Shown here: piece after piece, positions 40,453 through 52,886 of the stretch
Numbering within the stretch: position 1 is the first letter of the stretch
Layout: each line of letters opens with the position of its first letter
Assembly (NCBI RefSeq): GCF_000455205.1
Contig: NZ_AUWQ01000023.1
Span: 45,257 to 109,256 of the forward strand
Source: Mycobacterium sp. UM_CSW
GTDB lineage: Bacteria; Actinomycetota; Actinomycetes; Mycobacteriales; Mycobacteriaceae
Length of the DNA stretch: 64,000 nt
Direction: 5' to 3'
Program-made: the position numbers and the translations under genes
The notes under the pieces: generated by a model
The model's database searches: none
What the model saw: the letters and a program-made list of their open reading frames with translations, nothing else
What the model was told of the DNA's origin: nothing

Positions 40453-42282
40453 TTGGGGCACTACATCGCAAACGTCCGCGATCTCGAGTTCAACCTGTTC
40501 GAGGTTCTCGAACTGGGCGCCGTGCTCGGCACCGGGAGCTACAGCGACCTCGACGAGGACACCGTCCGAACGATCCTGTCCGAGGCCGCTCGCCTGGCGG
40601 AGGGTCCGGTTGCGGAGTCGTTCGCGGCCGCCGACCGCAACCCGCCGGTGTTCGACCCGGCCACACACTCGATCAGCGTGCCGGACGAGCTGGCCAAGAC
40701 GGTCCAGGCGATCAAGGACGCCGAATGGTGGCGGCTGAACCTGGACGAGGAGATCGGCGGCATGTCGGCGCCGGCGCCGCTGGTGTGGGCGGTCAACGAG
40801 ATGATTATCTGCGCTAACCCGTCGGCGAACTTCTTCTGCCTGGGCTACTTCATGGCCCAGGCGCTTTTCGTCGAGGGCAACGAAGAGCAAAAGCGTTGGG
40901 CCGCAATGGGTGTGGAGCGCGGTTGGCAGGCCACCATGGTGCTCACCGAGCCCGACGCCGGATCCGACGTCGGGGCGGGCCGCGCCAAGGCCACCCAACA
41001 ACCCGACGGCACCTGGCACATCGAGGGCGTCAAGCGGTTCATTTCCGGCGGCGACGTGGGCGAGACGGCCGAGAACATCTTCCACCTCGTGCTGGCCCGG
41101 CCGGAGGGCGCCGGCCCGGGCACCAAGGGATTGAGCCTGTTCTATGTGCCGAAGTATCTGTTCGACCCCGAAACGTTCGAACTGGGTTCCCGCAACGGCG
41201 TTTTCGCCACCGGGCTGGAACACAAGATGGGCATCAAGTCCTCGCCGACGTGCGAATTGACCTTTGGCGACGGCGACGTGCCCGCCGTCGGCTACCTCGT
41301 CGGCGACGTGCACAACGGGATCGCGCAGATGTTCACCGTGATCGAGCAGGCCCGCATGACGATCGGGGTGAAGGCCGCGGGCACCCTTTCCACGGGCTAC
41401 CTGAACGCGCTGGCGTTTGCCAAGGAGCGCGTGCAAGGAGCCGACCTCACCCAGATGACCGACAAGACCGCGCCGCGTGTCACGATCATGCACCACCCCG
41501 ACGTACGTCGCAGCCTGATGACCCAGAAGGCGTACGCCGAGGGGCTGCGGGCGCTTTACATGTATGCCGCCGCGCATCAGGATCCTGATGTGGCACAACG
41601 GGTTTCGGGTGCCGACGCCGACATGGCGCACCGCATCGACGACCTGCTGCTGCCGATCGTCAAGGGGGTGAGCTCGGAGCGGGCCTATGAGGTTCTGACC
41701 GAATCGCTGCAGACGCTGGGGGGCTCGGGCTTCCTGGTCGACTACCCGCTCGAGCAGTACATCCGCGACTCCAAGATCGATTCGCTCTACGAGGGCACCA
41801 CCGCGATCCAGGCGCTCGACTTCTTCTTCCGCAAGATCGTTCGCGACCACGGACAGGCCCTGCAGTTTGTGGTGGCGCAGATCAGCAACACCATCGACGC
41901 CTGCGACGGCGACCTGAAACCGCTGGCCGAGTTGCTGCAGACCGCGCTGGACGAGGTCACCGCGATGACGGCCGCGCTGACCGGCTACCTGATGTCGGCC
42001 ACGCAGCACCCGACCGAGATTTACAAGGTGGGGCTGGGATCGGTGCGCTACCTCCTCGCGGTCGGCGACCTGCTCATCGGCTGGCGGTTGCTAGTGCAGG
42101 CCGGCATCGCCCACGCCGCACTGTCCGACGCGCCCTCCGCGAGCGACAAGAGCTTCTATCAGGGCAAGATCGCGACGGCGAAGTTCTTCGCCAAGAACAT
42201 GCTGCCCCGGCTGACCGCGCAGCGCAGGGTCCTCGAATCCATCGACGACGACATCATGCGGGTCTCCGAAGACGCGTTCTGA
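40453..42282 (+). CDS. fadE15: Acyl-CoA dehydrogenase FadE15-like
   Basis: 609 residues. A long-form acyl-CoA dehydrogenase with an additional N-terminal helix bundle and an extended C-terminal domain. FAD-binding and substrate motifs: [43 protein letters not shown], and the C-terminal [16 protein letters not shown]. Probably acts on medium- to long-chain acyl-CoA in beta-oxidation; the catalytic glutamate lies in the Glu-rich YEGTTAIQ region. The TTG start ([15 protein letters not shown]) with a GGGAGGG ribosome site matches the remembered FadE15 start. It follows the PE_PGRS gene by 85 bp in the same direction, as in M. tuberculosis. Confidence 0.92.
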   Translation: MGHYIANVRDLEFNLFEVLELGAVLGTGSYSDLDEDTVRTILSEAARLAEGPVAESFAAADRNPPVFDPATHSISVPDELAKTVQAIKDAEWWRLNLDEEIGGMSAPAPLVWAVNEMIICANPSANFFCLGYFMAQALFVEGNEEQKRWAAMGVERGWQATMVLTEPDAGSDVGAGRAKATQQPDGTWHIEGVKRFISGGDVGETAENIFHLVLARPEGAGPGTKGLSLFYVPKYLFDPETFELGSRNGVFATGLEHKMGIKSSPTCELTFGDGDVPAVGYLVGDVHNGIAQMFTVIEQARMTIGVKAAGTLSTGYLNALAFAKERVQGADLTQMTDKTAPRVTIMHHPDVRRSLMTQKAYAEGLRALYMYAAAHQDPDVAQRVSGADADMAHRIDDLLLPIVKGVSSERAYEVLTESLQTLGGSGFLVDYPLEQYIRDSKIDSLYEGTTAIQALDFFFRKIVRDHGQALQFVVAQISNTIDACDGDLKPLAELLQTALDEVTAMTAALTGYLMSATQHPTEIYKVGLGSVRYLLAVGDLLIGWRLLVQAGIAHAALSDAPSASDKSFYQGKIATAKFFAKNMLPRLTAQRRVLESIDDDIMRVSEDAF

Positions 42283-42353
42283 CGCTTCACAGTTCCGGCA
42301 CAGCTCGAGCGGGTACACCTTTTCGTGGTCCAACTCACGAATGGGGGAAAACG

Positions 42354-43130
42354 TTGATATCAGCAAGCTGTCCCGCTCCTCGACTCACCCGCTTCGCCAT
42401 CCTCGCCGTCACGGGGGCCGCCGCGCTGTCCGTCGCCGCCTGCGGTTCGTCGAACCAGTCGGCTCCGACGTCGACATCCACCTCCACGTCGACGGTGACC
42501 TCCACCGCCACCTCGCAGGCACCGCCCCAGGGCGAGGCCAAGGTGAGCGGGCTGATCGCGTCGGTCGCCGGCAACTCGATCCAGGTCACGAAAGAAGACA
42601 ACAGCAACGCCGCAATCAACTTCACGTCCACAACCAAGATCACCGAGGTCGCTCCGGCCACGCTGAGCGACGTCACCCAGGGCAGCTGCGTCACTGTGCG
42701 GCCAACCAAGGAGATCCAGAGCGGGCAGCCGGCCACCGCGGCGTCGGTCCGCGTCAGCCCCTCCGTCAACGGCACCTGCCCTCCGGCCAAAGGGTCCGGT
42801 CAGGGTTCGACCACCACGCCGCCGCCTTCCGGCTCACCGTCGCCGGCGCCCGCCAAGCCAAAGCCGTTGCTGGGCTCGGTCGCGTCGGTGACCGGTAACA
42901 CCATCACCGTCGCGGGCACCGACGCCAGCGGTAACAGCACGCAGACGCCCGTGACCGTCGACGATCAGACCAAGTACTCCAAGCTGGCGACCGCCACGCC
43001 CGACGCGATCGCACAGGGCAAGTGCATCAACGCGCGCGGCAGCCTGGACAACGGCGGCACGCTGCAGGCGACCAGCATCAACGTGCGGGCGGCCGTCGAC
43101 GGGAAGTGCCCGGGCAAGCCGCGCGGGTGA
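42354..43130 (+). CDS. Secreted lipoprotein with two DUF5666 domains
   Basis: 258 residues. TTG start; a lipobox-type signal ends SVAACGSS (lipid-modified Cys30). Then a Ser/Thr-rich linker (TSTSTSTST) and two DUF5666-type repeats: the first from VSGLIASVAGNSIQV to SVNGTCP, the second from LLGSVASVTGNTITV to AVDGKCP, each with two conserved cysteines (GSC..GTC and GKC..GKC) and a proline-rich linker between. No enzyme activity is suggested; it is likely a periplasmic or surface-attached beta-barrel-type module. It is followed by a paralogue 78 bp away. The pair is not in this position in M. tuberculosis, so it is an insertion or a lost locus. Confidence 0.8.
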   Translation: MISASCPAPRLTRFAILAVTGAAALSVAACGSSNQSAPTSTSTSTSTVTSTATSQAPPQGEAKVSGLIASVAGNSIQVTKEDNSNAAINFTSTTKITEVAPATLSDVTQGSCVTVRPTKEIQSGQPATAASVRVSPSVNGTCPPAKGSGQGSTTTPPPSGSPSPAPAKPKPLLGSVASVTGNTITVAGTDASGNSTQTPVTVDDQTKYSKLATATPDAIAQGKCINARGSLDNGGTLQATSINVRAAVDGKCPGKPRG

Positions 43131-43208
43131 TCCCGGTTACGGGAGAGTGAATGTTCGGGTGCGAGCGGGTACCCCGCTCCCACCCGCCTCACGATCGGAG
43201 CCGCGTCG

Positions 43209-43955
43209 ATGTCTGCCAGCACGGTGAAGCCTCGGCTGGCCCAGATCGCGCTCGTCACGGTCGTGGCTTTCATCGCGCTGAGCGTCGCCATGTGCCACTC
43301 GGGTGGCACGGCAAGCAACACCGGCACCACCGCGAAACCGACCGTGACGGCGACCCCGCGGAGCCCGGCCGCCGACCCGGTGCCGCCGCCGGCCCCCGCT
43401 CCGCCGCCTCCCGCCAAGGATTACGTCGAGGGCCTGGTCCAGTCGGTGTCCGGCGGCACGATCCAGCTCAGGACACGGACCGGGTCGGCCACGGTGGACT
43501 TCACGCCGCAGACCAGGGTCGTCGAGACCTCGCCGGCCCAGCTCGCCGACGTCACCCCCGGCAGCTGCGTCAACGTGCGCGCCACCCCACAGAGCGCGCC
43601 CACCCCCGGCGCGGTCACCGCCCAATCGGTGACGGTCACCCCGGCCGTCGACGGCAAGTGCCCGCCGCCGGCCGGGTTCTACGGCACGGTCAGCTCGGTC
43701 TCCGGCAACACCATCGCGGTCAGCGGTATCGGTCCCCAACCGACGCCCACGAACGTGACGGTCGCGGACACGACGTCCTACCAGAAGCAGACGGCTTCGG
43801 ACGCCCAGGCGATCACGAACGGAAAGTGCATGGGGGCGCAGGGAACTCAGGACGCCGGCGTGCTGCACGCGATGACCATCAGCCTGGAGACGTGCCCGCC
43901 GATGGGGCATCCGCACCACCACCTGCACCTGCCCCACCTCCCCTTCCACCTGTAA
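43209..43955 (+). CDS. DUF5666 paralogue with histidine-rich C-terminal tail
   Basis: 248 residues, same domain plan as its upstream neighbour: a short N-terminus, hydrophobic segment 11-27 ending LSVAMCHSGG (possible lipobox Cys29), a proline/alanine linker, and two DUF5666 repeats (VEGLVQSVSGGTIQL and YGTVSSVSGNTIAVS) each with the GxC pair (GSC..GKC). The protein ends with GHPHHHLHLPHLPFHL, a histidine-rich tail (7 His in about 16 residues) with a Cys-Pro-Pro-Met nearby, which suggests Cu, Zn or Ni binding. This is inference. It converges with sufT, 15 bp apart. Confidence 0.8.
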   Translation: MSASTVKPRLAQIALVTVVAFIALSVAMCHSGGTASNTGTTAKPTVTATPRSPAADPVPPPAPAPPPPAKDYVEGLVQSVSGGTIQLRTRTGSATVDFTPQTRVVETSPAQLADVTPGSCVNVRATPQSAPTPGAVTAQSVTVTPAVDGKCPPPAGFYGTVSSVSGNTIAVSGIGPQPTPTNVTVADTTSYQKQTASDAQAITNGKCMGAQGTQDAGVLHAMTISLETCPPMGHPHHHLHLPHLPFHL

Positions 43956-43970
43956 AGGGGCGCGCGGGAC

Positions 43971-44314
43971 TCAGACGGTGAAGCCGAGGGCGCGCAGCTG
44001 CTCGCGACCGTCCTCGGTGATCTTGTCGGGTCCCCACGGCGGGTTCCACACCCAGTTGATCCGCAGGTCGTCGACCAGACCGCTGCCGACCAGCGCGCTG
44101 CGCGACTGGTCCTCGATGACGTCGGTCAGCGGGCAGGCCGCCGACGTCAACGTCATGTCGATCAGGGCGACGGTTCCCTCGTCGCCCTCCTCCACGTTGA
44201 GGCCGTAAACCAGGCCGAGATCGACGACATTGATGCCCAATTCGGGGTCGACGACGTCGCGCATCGCCTCCTCGACGTCGGCGAGGAACTCGTCGTTCGG
44301 TGCGGTGGTTTCGC

Positions 44315-44318
<4 letters not shown>
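43971..44318 (-). CDS. sufT: SufT-type (DUF59/MIP18) Fe-S assembly protein (Rv1466-like)
   Basis: 115 residues from the ATG of MSETTAPNDEFL; a 25-codon longer frame overlaps SufU and is rejected. The MIP18/DUF59 signature is VVDPELGINVVDLGLVYGL, with the conserved Cys in SAACPLTDVIED (the reactive cysteine is used in Fe-S carrier function). The C-terminal WVWNPPWGPDKITEDGR fits Rv1466. The last gene of the suf operon, its start overlaps the end of sufU by 4 bp. Confidence 0.92.
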
Positions 44319-46794
<2,476 letters not shown>

Positions 46795-46798
<4 letters not shown>

Positions 46799-47952
46799 GA
46801 TGTGGTTGTTTTCTCCGTAATGGCCAGTTCGTGTTCGATGGCTGCGGTCAGGCGTTCGCGTACCTCGGGCACCGCGATCTTCGAGATGATCTCCCCGAAG
46901 AACCCGCGGACCACCAGGCGGCGGGCCTGATCCTCCGGGATGCCGCGCGAACGCAGGTAGAACAGTTGCTCGTCGTCGAAACGCCCGGTGGCGCTGGCGT
47001 GTCCGGCGCCGGCGATCTCGCCGGTCTCGATCTCGAGGTTGGGCACCGAGTCGGCGCGCGCGCCGTCGGTGAGCACCAGGTTGCGGTTCACCTCGAAGGT
47101 GTCGGTGCCGGTGGCTTCGGCGCGGATCAGCACGTCGCCCACCCAGACCGTGTGCGCGTCGGGCAGCGCGGACTCCGGATCCCCTTGCAGCGCACCCTTG
47201 TACAGCACGTTCGACTTGCAGTCGGGCCGCGCGTGGTCCACCAGCAGCCGCGACTCGAGGTGCTGGCCGTCGTCGGCGAAGTACAGGCCCAGCAACTCGG
47301 CGTCCCCTCCGGGACCGGAAAATCGCACGTTGGCCGACATCCGCACCACCTCACCGCCCAGCGTGACGGTGACGTGCCGCAGCACCGAGTCCTTGCCCAG
47401 CCTGGCGTGATGCGCGCTCAGGTGCACCATGTCGTCGGCCCAGTCGGCGATCCACACGACCGTCAGCCGGGCGGCGTCGTCGACGACGAATTCGACGTTG
47501 TCGGCATAGGTTCCGCCGCCGCGCTGGTCGATGACCACCACCGCCTCGCCGAGCTCTTCCACGCGGATCTGCAGATGCCCGTAGGCCACGGCGCCATCAC
47601 CGGGGCCGGTGACGGTGATGTTGATCGGCTCGGCGATCCGGGTGTCCCGGCCGACGGTGACGACGGTCGCGGAATTGAAGGACGAAAATGCTTGAGCGGC
47701 AACGCGATCGGCGGGGGCACCGCCCTGGCCGAGCCGCTCGTCGCCGCGGCGGACGATCTCGACCTGCACGCCGGGCCGCTGGTCGACGGCGATCTCGGCG
47801 CGGCCGGTGGCCTTTGCGGAACCGTCGTGCAGGCCGCGCAGCCGCCGCAGCGGCGTGAAGCGCCACAGCTCGTCGCGGCCGTGCGGAACCTCGAAGGCGT
47901 CAACGTCGAAGGACGCGAAGAGCTCGCCTTTATTCAGAGCAGTAGCGGTCAT
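46795..47952 (-). CDS. sufD: SufD scaffold subunit
   Basis: 385 residues started at the ATG overlapping the sufB stop (ATGA). The long frame reaching upstream through sufB is an artefact. Beta-helix core (for example [18 protein letters not shown] and [20 protein letters not shown]), the SufB/SufD family ending with [20 protein letters not shown] and [11 protein letters not shown]. The His in GAGHASATG is the conserved metal ligand position at the SufB-SufD interface. Confidence 0.94.
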
Positions 47953-49391
47953 CCGACCGCGCCCTCCATCTGCAGCTCGATCAGCCGGTTGAGCTCCAGC
48001 GCGTACTCCATCGGCAGCTCTTTGGCGATCGGCTCGACGAAGCCGCGCACCACCATCGCCATCGCCTCGTCCTCGGTCAGCCCGCGGCTCATCAGGTAGA
48101 ACAGCTGGTTTTCGCTGACCTTCGACACCGTGGCCTCGTGGCCCATGGTGACGTCGTCCTCGCGGATGTCGACATAGGGGTAGGTGTCGCTGCGGCTGAT
48201 CGTATCGACCAGCAGCGCATCGCATTTCACGCTCGAGCGCGATCCGTGCGCGCCCTTGTTCACCTGCACCAGGCCGCGGTAGGAGGTGCGGCCGCCGCCG
48301 CGGGCGACCGACTTGGACACGATGTTGCTCGAGGTGTTGGGCGCCAGGTGCAGCATCTTGGCGCCGGTGTCCTGGTGCTGGTCCTCGCCGGCGAACGCCA
48401 CCGAAAGCACCTCGCCCTTGGCGTGCTCGCCGGTCATCCAGACCGCCGGGTACTTCATCGTCACCTTGGAGCCGATGTTGCCGTCGACCCACTCCATGGT
48501 GGCGCCGGCCTCGGCGCGGGCCCGCTTGGTGACCAGGTTGTAGACGTTGCCCGACCAGTTCTGGATTGTCGTGTAACGGCAACGGCCACCGGGCTTTACG
48601 ATGATCTCCACCACCGCGGAGTGCAGCGAATCCGACTTGTAGATCGGAGCGGTACAGCCCTCGATGTAGTGGACGTAGGCATTCTCGTCGACGATTATCA
48701 GCGTGCGTTCGAACTGGCCCATGTTCTCGGTGTTGATCCGGAAGTAGGCCTGCAGCGGGATGTCGACGTGCACGCCCGGCGGCACGTAGATGAACGAGCC
48801 CCCGCTCCACACCGCGGTGTTCAGCGCGGAGAACTTGTTGTCCCCCGCCGGGATCACCGTGCCGAAGTACTCCTTGAAGACCTCGGGATGCTCCCGCAGG
48901 CCCGTGTCGGTGTCGAGGAAGATAACCCCTTGCGCCTCAAGGTCTTCCCGGATCTGGTGGTAGACCACCTCGGACTCATACTGGGCCGCGACGCCCGCCA
49001 CCAGCCGCTGCTTCTCCGCCTCCGGGATGCCCAGCCGGTCGTAGGTGTTGCGGATGTCCTCGGGGAGGTCATCCCAGGTTGCGGCCTGCTTCTCGGTGGA
49101 ACGCACGAAGTACTTGATGTTGTCGAAGTCGATGCCCTCGAGGTTGGAGCCCCAGTTCGGCATGGGCTTGCGCTCGAAGATGCGCAGCGCCTTGAGCCGG
49201 GTCTGCAGCATCCACTCGGGCTCGTTCTTCTTCGCCGAGATGTCGCGCACCACCGCCTCGGACAGTCCGCGCTGCGCGCTGGCGCCCGCGACGTCGGAGT
49301 CCGCCCAGCCGTAGCCGTACCGCCCCAGCGAGGCGATCGCCTCCTCCTGGGTCAGCGGCTGGGCAGGGGCCCTGTCGGCCTCAAGGGTCAT
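47949..49391 (-). CDS. sufB: SufB scaffold subunit, without intein
   Basis: 480 residues, the normal SufB length. Core: [20 protein letters not shown], then [19 protein letters not shown] with Cys246 (site of Fe-S assembly chemistry), the buried [19 protein letters not shown], and the C-terminal ending [20 protein letters not shown]. In M. tuberculosis the equivalent gene carries an intein next to the EGC/TAP site; here the motif is continuous, so the allele is inteinless. The ATG overlaps sufR by 4 bp. Forms SufBC2D with the next genes. Confidence 0.96.
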   Translation of the reverse strand: MTLEADRAPAQPLTQEEAIASLGRYGYGWADSDVAGASAQRGLSEAVVRDISAKKNEPEWMLQTRLKALRIFERKPMPNWGSNLEGIDFDNIKYFVRSTEKQAATWDDLPEDIRNTYDRLGIPEAEKQRLVAGVAAQYESEVVYHQIREDLEAQGVIFLDTDTGLREHPEVFKEYFGTVIPAGDNKFSALNTAVWSGGSFIYVPPGVHVDIPLQAYFRINTENMGQFERTLIIVDENAYVHYIEGCTAPIYKSDSLHSAVVEIIVKPGGRCRYTTIQNWSGNVYNLVTKRARAEAGATMEWVDGNIGSKVTMKYPAVWMTGEHAKGEVLSVAFAGEDQHQDTGAKMLHLAPNTSSNIVSKSVARGGGRTSYRGLVQVNKGAHGSRSSVKCDALLVDTISRSDTYPYVDIREDDVTMGHEATVSKVSENQLFYLMSRGLTEDEAMAMVVRGFVEPIAKELPMEYALELNRLIELQMEGAVG

Positions 49392-50140
49392 AACGACGCT
49401 CCTTCGGTGTTCGTGGTGTCGCGACGTGGGCTGGCCGCCGGAACCGTGAGTGGTACATGGGTGGTGCAGGCGCAGTTTCCGTTGACGATGGTCGCCAACC
49501 GCTGCACGTGGGTTCCGAGCACCTCGGCCATGGCCTGCTGCTCGGCTTCACACAACTCGGGAAATTCCTCGGCGACGTGGGACACCGGGCAGTGGTGCTG
49601 GCAGATCTGCACACCGTGGATCGGCCCGCCCACCCGCGTCGTGGTCGCGACGTAACCGGCCTTGGTCAGCGCGCCGGCGACCCGCTCGGCCGCCGCCTCG
49701 ACCTCGGCGTCGTCGCCGCTGTCGGCCGCCTCGACCCCGGCCAGGATCGCGTCGATGCGCCGCCGGGCGAAGGTGCGGACGGCGCCCTCGCCGCCGATCT
49801 CCCGCAGCTGGCGCATGGCCGCCGCGGCCAGGTCGTCGTAGGCGTGGTCGAGCTTGGCCCGGCCGGCCCCGGTCAGCCGGAAGCGCTTGGCGGGGCGCCC
49901 ACGGCCTACCTGCTGCCATGGCTCGGCGGCCACCGACTCGGCGTCACCCGCCTCGATCAGCGCGTCGAGGTGACGCCGCACGCCGGCGGGCGTCAGCCCG
50001 AGCCGATCCCCGATCTCGACGGCGGTGATCGATCCGGATTCCAGCAGCAGGCGCACGATGGCGCGGCGGGTGTGACCGTCCGGCACCGCGGCGCCGACGG
50101 GAGCCACGGGCGCCTCATCGAGGCTGGTTCGGATTTTCAC
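49388..50140 (-). CDS. sufR: SufR, Fe-S-dependent repressor of the suf operon
   Basis: 250 residues. Winged HTH of the ArsR/DeoR-like type ([20 protein letters not shown]), linker, and a C-terminal Fe-S site made of Cys180, Cys184 (ICQHHCP), Cys197 (PELCEAE) and Cys223/Cys225 (GNCACTT). It senses cluster status and represses its own operon. The GTG start reading [11 protein letters not shown] agrees with Rv1460; 13 extra codons upstream are possible but overlap the operator. First gene of the sufRBDCSUT operon. Confidence 0.93.
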   Translation of the reverse strand: MKIRTSLDEAPVAPVGAAVPDGHTRRAIVRLLLESGSITAVEIGDRLGLTPAGVRRHLDALIEAGDAESVAAEPWQQVGRGRPAKRFRLTGAGRAKLDHAYDDLAAAAMRQLREIGGEGAVRTFARRRIDAILAGVEAADSGDDAEVEAAAERVAGALTKAGYVATTTRVGGPIHGVQICQHHCPVSHVAEEFPELCEAEQQAMAEVLGTHVQRLATIVNGNCACTTHVPLTVPAASPRRDTTNTEGASL

Positions 50141-50151
50141 AACACCAGTGT
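50137..50151 (-). promoter_or_regulatory. Candidate SufR operator overlapping the sufR start codon
   Basis: On the coding strand the sequence is ACACTGGTGTTGTGA, an exact match to the ACACT-N5-TGTGA inverted repeat reported for M. tuberculosis SufR (recalled). The TGTGA half contains the GTG start codon, which would fit a leaderless or very short 5' UTR transcript that SufR blocks directly. Confidence 0.75.
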
Positions 50152-50235
50152 GACGCAATTCCGGGGATCGGTCCACCAAGGGTCCCCTGTCTGCGCGTTG
50201 CGCTGGTCACAAGGGCGTGCCGCTACGCTGCTCTG

Positions 50236-51936
50236 ATGGCAGCCCGCCACCACACGCTGAGCTCGTCGATCGCCAGCCTGCACGGCGACGAGCAAGCGGT
50301 GGGTTCGCCGCTGAACGATACCGAGCTCACCGCGCTGCAGCGCACCCGCCTGTTCGGCGCCACCGGCACCGTCCTGATGGCGATCGGCGCGCTGGGCGCC
50401 GGGGCGCGGCCCGTCGTACAGGACCCGACATTCGGGGTCCGGCTGCTCAACCTGCCGTCGCGCATCCAGACGGTGTCGCTGACGATGACGACGACGGGCG
50501 CGGTGATGATGGCGCTGGCCTGGCTGATGCTGGGGCGGTTTGCGCTGGGCAACCGGAAAATGTCGCGCGGGGACCTGGACCGCACCCTGCTGCTGTGGAC
50601 GCTGCCGCTGCTGATCGCGCCGCCGATGTACAGCAAGGACGTCTACTCGTACCTGGCCCAGAGCCAGATCTCGCTGGAGGGGCTCGACCCCTACAAGGTG
50701 GGCCCGGCGTCCGGGCTGGGCCTCGGCCACGTGTTCACGCTGTCGGTGCCGACGCTGTGGCGCGAGACGCCCGCACCGTACGGCCCGTTGTTCCTGTGGA
50801 TCGGGCGCGGCATCTCGGCGCTGACCGGGGAGAACATCGTCGCCGCCGTGCTGTGCCACCGGATCGTGGTGCTGATCGGGGTCGGCCTGATCGTGTGGGC
50901 CACCCCGCGGCTGGCCCGGCGCTGCGGCGTCGCCGAGGTGAGCGCCCTGTGGCTGGGGGCCGCCAATCCGCTGCTGATCATGCACCTGGTCGCCGGCGTC
51001 CACAACGAGGCGCTGATGCTCGGGCTGATGCTGGCCGGCGCCGAGTTCGCGCTGCGCGGCATCGACTCTCCGCGACTGCTGCCCACCTCGTGGCGGCCGG
51101 GCCCGAGCTGGGAGCCGTTGGGGATGCTGCTGGCGGGCGCGATTCTGATCACCCTGTCCTCGCAGGTGAAGCTGCCGTCGCTGCTGGCGCTCGGATTCGT
51201 CACGATGGCGCTGGCCTACCGCTGCGGCGGCAACCTGCGCGCGCTGCTGCTGGCGGGCGGTGGGATGGCGGCGCTGGCACTGGCCGTGATGGCCCTGGTC
51301 GGCTGGGCCAGCGGGCTGGGATTCGGCTGGATCTACACGCTGGGCACCGCCAACGTGGTGCGCAGCTGGATGTCGCCGCCGACGCTGCTGGCCCTGGGTA
51401 CCGGGCAGGTGGGCATCCTGCTGGGCCTCGGCGATCACACCACCGCCGTGCTGGGGCTGACCCGTGGCATCGGCGTGCTAATCATCATGGTGCTGGTGGC
51501 CTGGTTGCTGGTGGCCGTCTTCCGCGGGCGGCTGCACCCGATCGGCGGCCTGGGTGTCGCGCTGGGCATCTGCGTGTTGCTGTTCCCGGTGGTGCAGCCG
51601 TGGTATCTGCTGTGGGCCATCATCCCGCTGGCCGCGTGGGCGACGCGCCCAGGCTTCCGGGTGGCGGTGATCGTCATCACCCTCGTCGTCGGCATCTTCG
51701 GTCCGACGGCCAATGGCGACCGTTTCGCCCTCTTTCAGATCGTGGACGCCACGCTGGCCAGCAGCCTGATCGTGGCGGTGCTCATCGCGTTGACCTACAC
51801 CCGTCTGCCGTGGCGCCAACTGCGGCCGACGGGCCCGGAAACCAACGGCCAGACGGCCGTCACGCTGCCCGCCGAGCCCCCCAGGACCGCCCCTCGCTCC
51901 GAGGCGGCACCCGACGCCTACGCTGATTCCACGTGA
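50236..51936 (+). CDS. mptB: Alpha-1,6-mannosyltransferase MptB
   Basis: 566 residues with about thirteen hydrophobic segments; GT-C family, adding alpha-1,6 mannoses early in the mannan core of lipomannan/lipoarabinomannan, using polyprenyl-phosphomannose. The first extracytoplasmic loop carries PPMYSKDVYSYLAQSQ, whose Asp is the expected GT-C catalytic residue; LDPYKVGP and TPAPYGPLFLWIGRG follow, and a long C-terminal helix bundle with PVVQPWYLLW. Equivalent to Rv1459c. Its stop overlaps the ABC transporter gene start (GTGA). Confidence 0.92.
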   Translation: MAARHHTLSSSIASLHGDEQAVGSPLNDTELTALQRTRLFGATGTVLMAIGALGAGARPVVQDPTFGVRLLNLPSRIQTVSLTMTTTGAVMMALAWLMLGRFALGNRKMSRGDLDRTLLLWTLPLLIAPPMYSKDVYSYLAQSQISLEGLDPYKVGPASGLGLGHVFTLSVPTLWRETPAPYGPLFLWIGRGISALTGENIVAAVLCHRIVVLIGVGLIVWATPRLARRCGVAEVSALWLGAANPLLIMHLVAGVHNEALMLGLMLAGAEFALRGIDSPRLLPTSWRPGPSWEPLGMLLAGAILITLSSQVKLPSLLALGFVTMALAYRCGGNLRALLLAGGGMAALALAVMALVGWASGLGFGWIYTLGTANVVRSWMSPPTLLALGTGQVGILLGLGDHTTAVLGLTRGIGVLIIMVLVAWLLVAVFRGRLHPIGGLGVALGICVLLFPVVQPWYLLWAIIPLAAWATRPGFRVAVIVITLVVGIFGPTANGDRFALFQIVDATLASSLIVAVLIALTYTRLPWRQLRPTGPETNGQTAVTLPAEPPRTAPRSEAAPDAYADST

Positions 51937-52886
51937 GCCCGCTCCCCGAAACGCCCGACACTGTCGTGCGGTTGCGCGGGGTCACCAAGCAATACGGGTC
52001 CGGCGCGGCCGCCGTCGAGGCCGTCTCGAACCTCGATCTGGAGGTGCACGCCGCCGAGGTGCTGGCCCTGCTCGGGCCCAACGGCGCCGGTAAGACCACG
52101 ACGGTCGAGATGTGCGAGGGCTTCGCGCGTCCCGACGCCGGCACGATCCGGGTGCTCGGCCTGGACCCCGTCGCCGACAACGCGCGCCTGCGCGCGCGGA
52201 TCGGGGTGATGCTGCAGGGCGGCGGCGGCTATCCCGCGGCGCGGGCGGGCGAAATGCTCAACCTGGTGGCCGCCTACTCCGCCGACCCGCTGGACCCGGC
52301 ATGGCTGCTGGACACCCTCGGCCTCACCGACGCCGCCCGCACCACCTACCGGCGGCTCTCCGGCGGGCAGCAGCAACGGCTGGCGCTGGCCTGTGCGCTG
52401 GTCGGCCGGCCCGAGCTGGTGTTCCTCGACGAGCCCACCGCCGGCATGGACGCCCACGCCCGGTTGCTGGTCTGGGAGCTCATCGACGCGCTACGCCGCG
52501 ACGGCGTGACCGTGCTGCTGACCACGCACCAGCTCAAGGAGGCCGAGGAACTCGCCGATCGGCTGGTGATCATCGACCACGGGGTGACGGTAGCGTCGGG
52601 CACCCCGACCGAACTGATGCGCGCGGGCGCCAAGGACCAGCTGCGGTTCACCGCGCCGCCGCGCCTCGACCTGTCCCTGCTGGCGTCCGCGCTGCCGGAG
52701 GACTACAAGGCCACCGAGGTGACACCGGGCGAGTACCTGGTCGAGGGCCCGGTCGACCCGCAGGTGCTGGCAACCGTCACGGCGTGGTGCGCACAAATCG
52801 ACGTGCTGGCCACCGACATGCGCGTCGAGCAACGCAGCCTCGAGGACGTCTTCCTCGACCTCACCGGCAGGAAGCTACGGCCGTGA
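51933..52886 (+). CDS. ABC transporter ATP-binding protein (Rv1458c-like)
   Basis: 317 residues. Walker A GPNGAGKTTTVEMCEG, signature LSGGQQQRLALACAL, Walker B LVFLDEPTAGMD, H-loop LTTHQLKEAEELADR. The C-terminal 80 residues after the ATPase resemble those of drug or lipid exporters of the ABC-2 type. Start is GTG, in the ATGA/GTGA overlap with mptB. It pairs with the following permease by a further 4-bp overlap, so the two form an exporter; the substrate is unknown but the mptB neighbourhood points to envelope lipids or glycolipids. Confidence 0.9.
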   Translation: MSPLPETPDTVVRLRGVTKQYGSGAAAVEAVSNLDLEVHAAEVLALLGPNGAGKTTTVEMCEGFARPDAGTIRVLGLDPVADNARLRARIGVMLQGGGGYPAARAGEMLNLVAAYSADPLDPAWLLDTLGLTDAARTTYRRLSGGQQQRLALACALVGRPELVFLDEPTAGMDAHARLLVWELIDALRRDGVTVLLTTHQLKEAEELADRLVIIDHGVTVASGTPTELMRAGAKDQLRFTAPPRLDLSLLASALPEDYKATEVTPGEYLVEGPVDPQVLATVTAWCAQIDVLATDMRVEQRSLEDVFLDLTGRKLRP

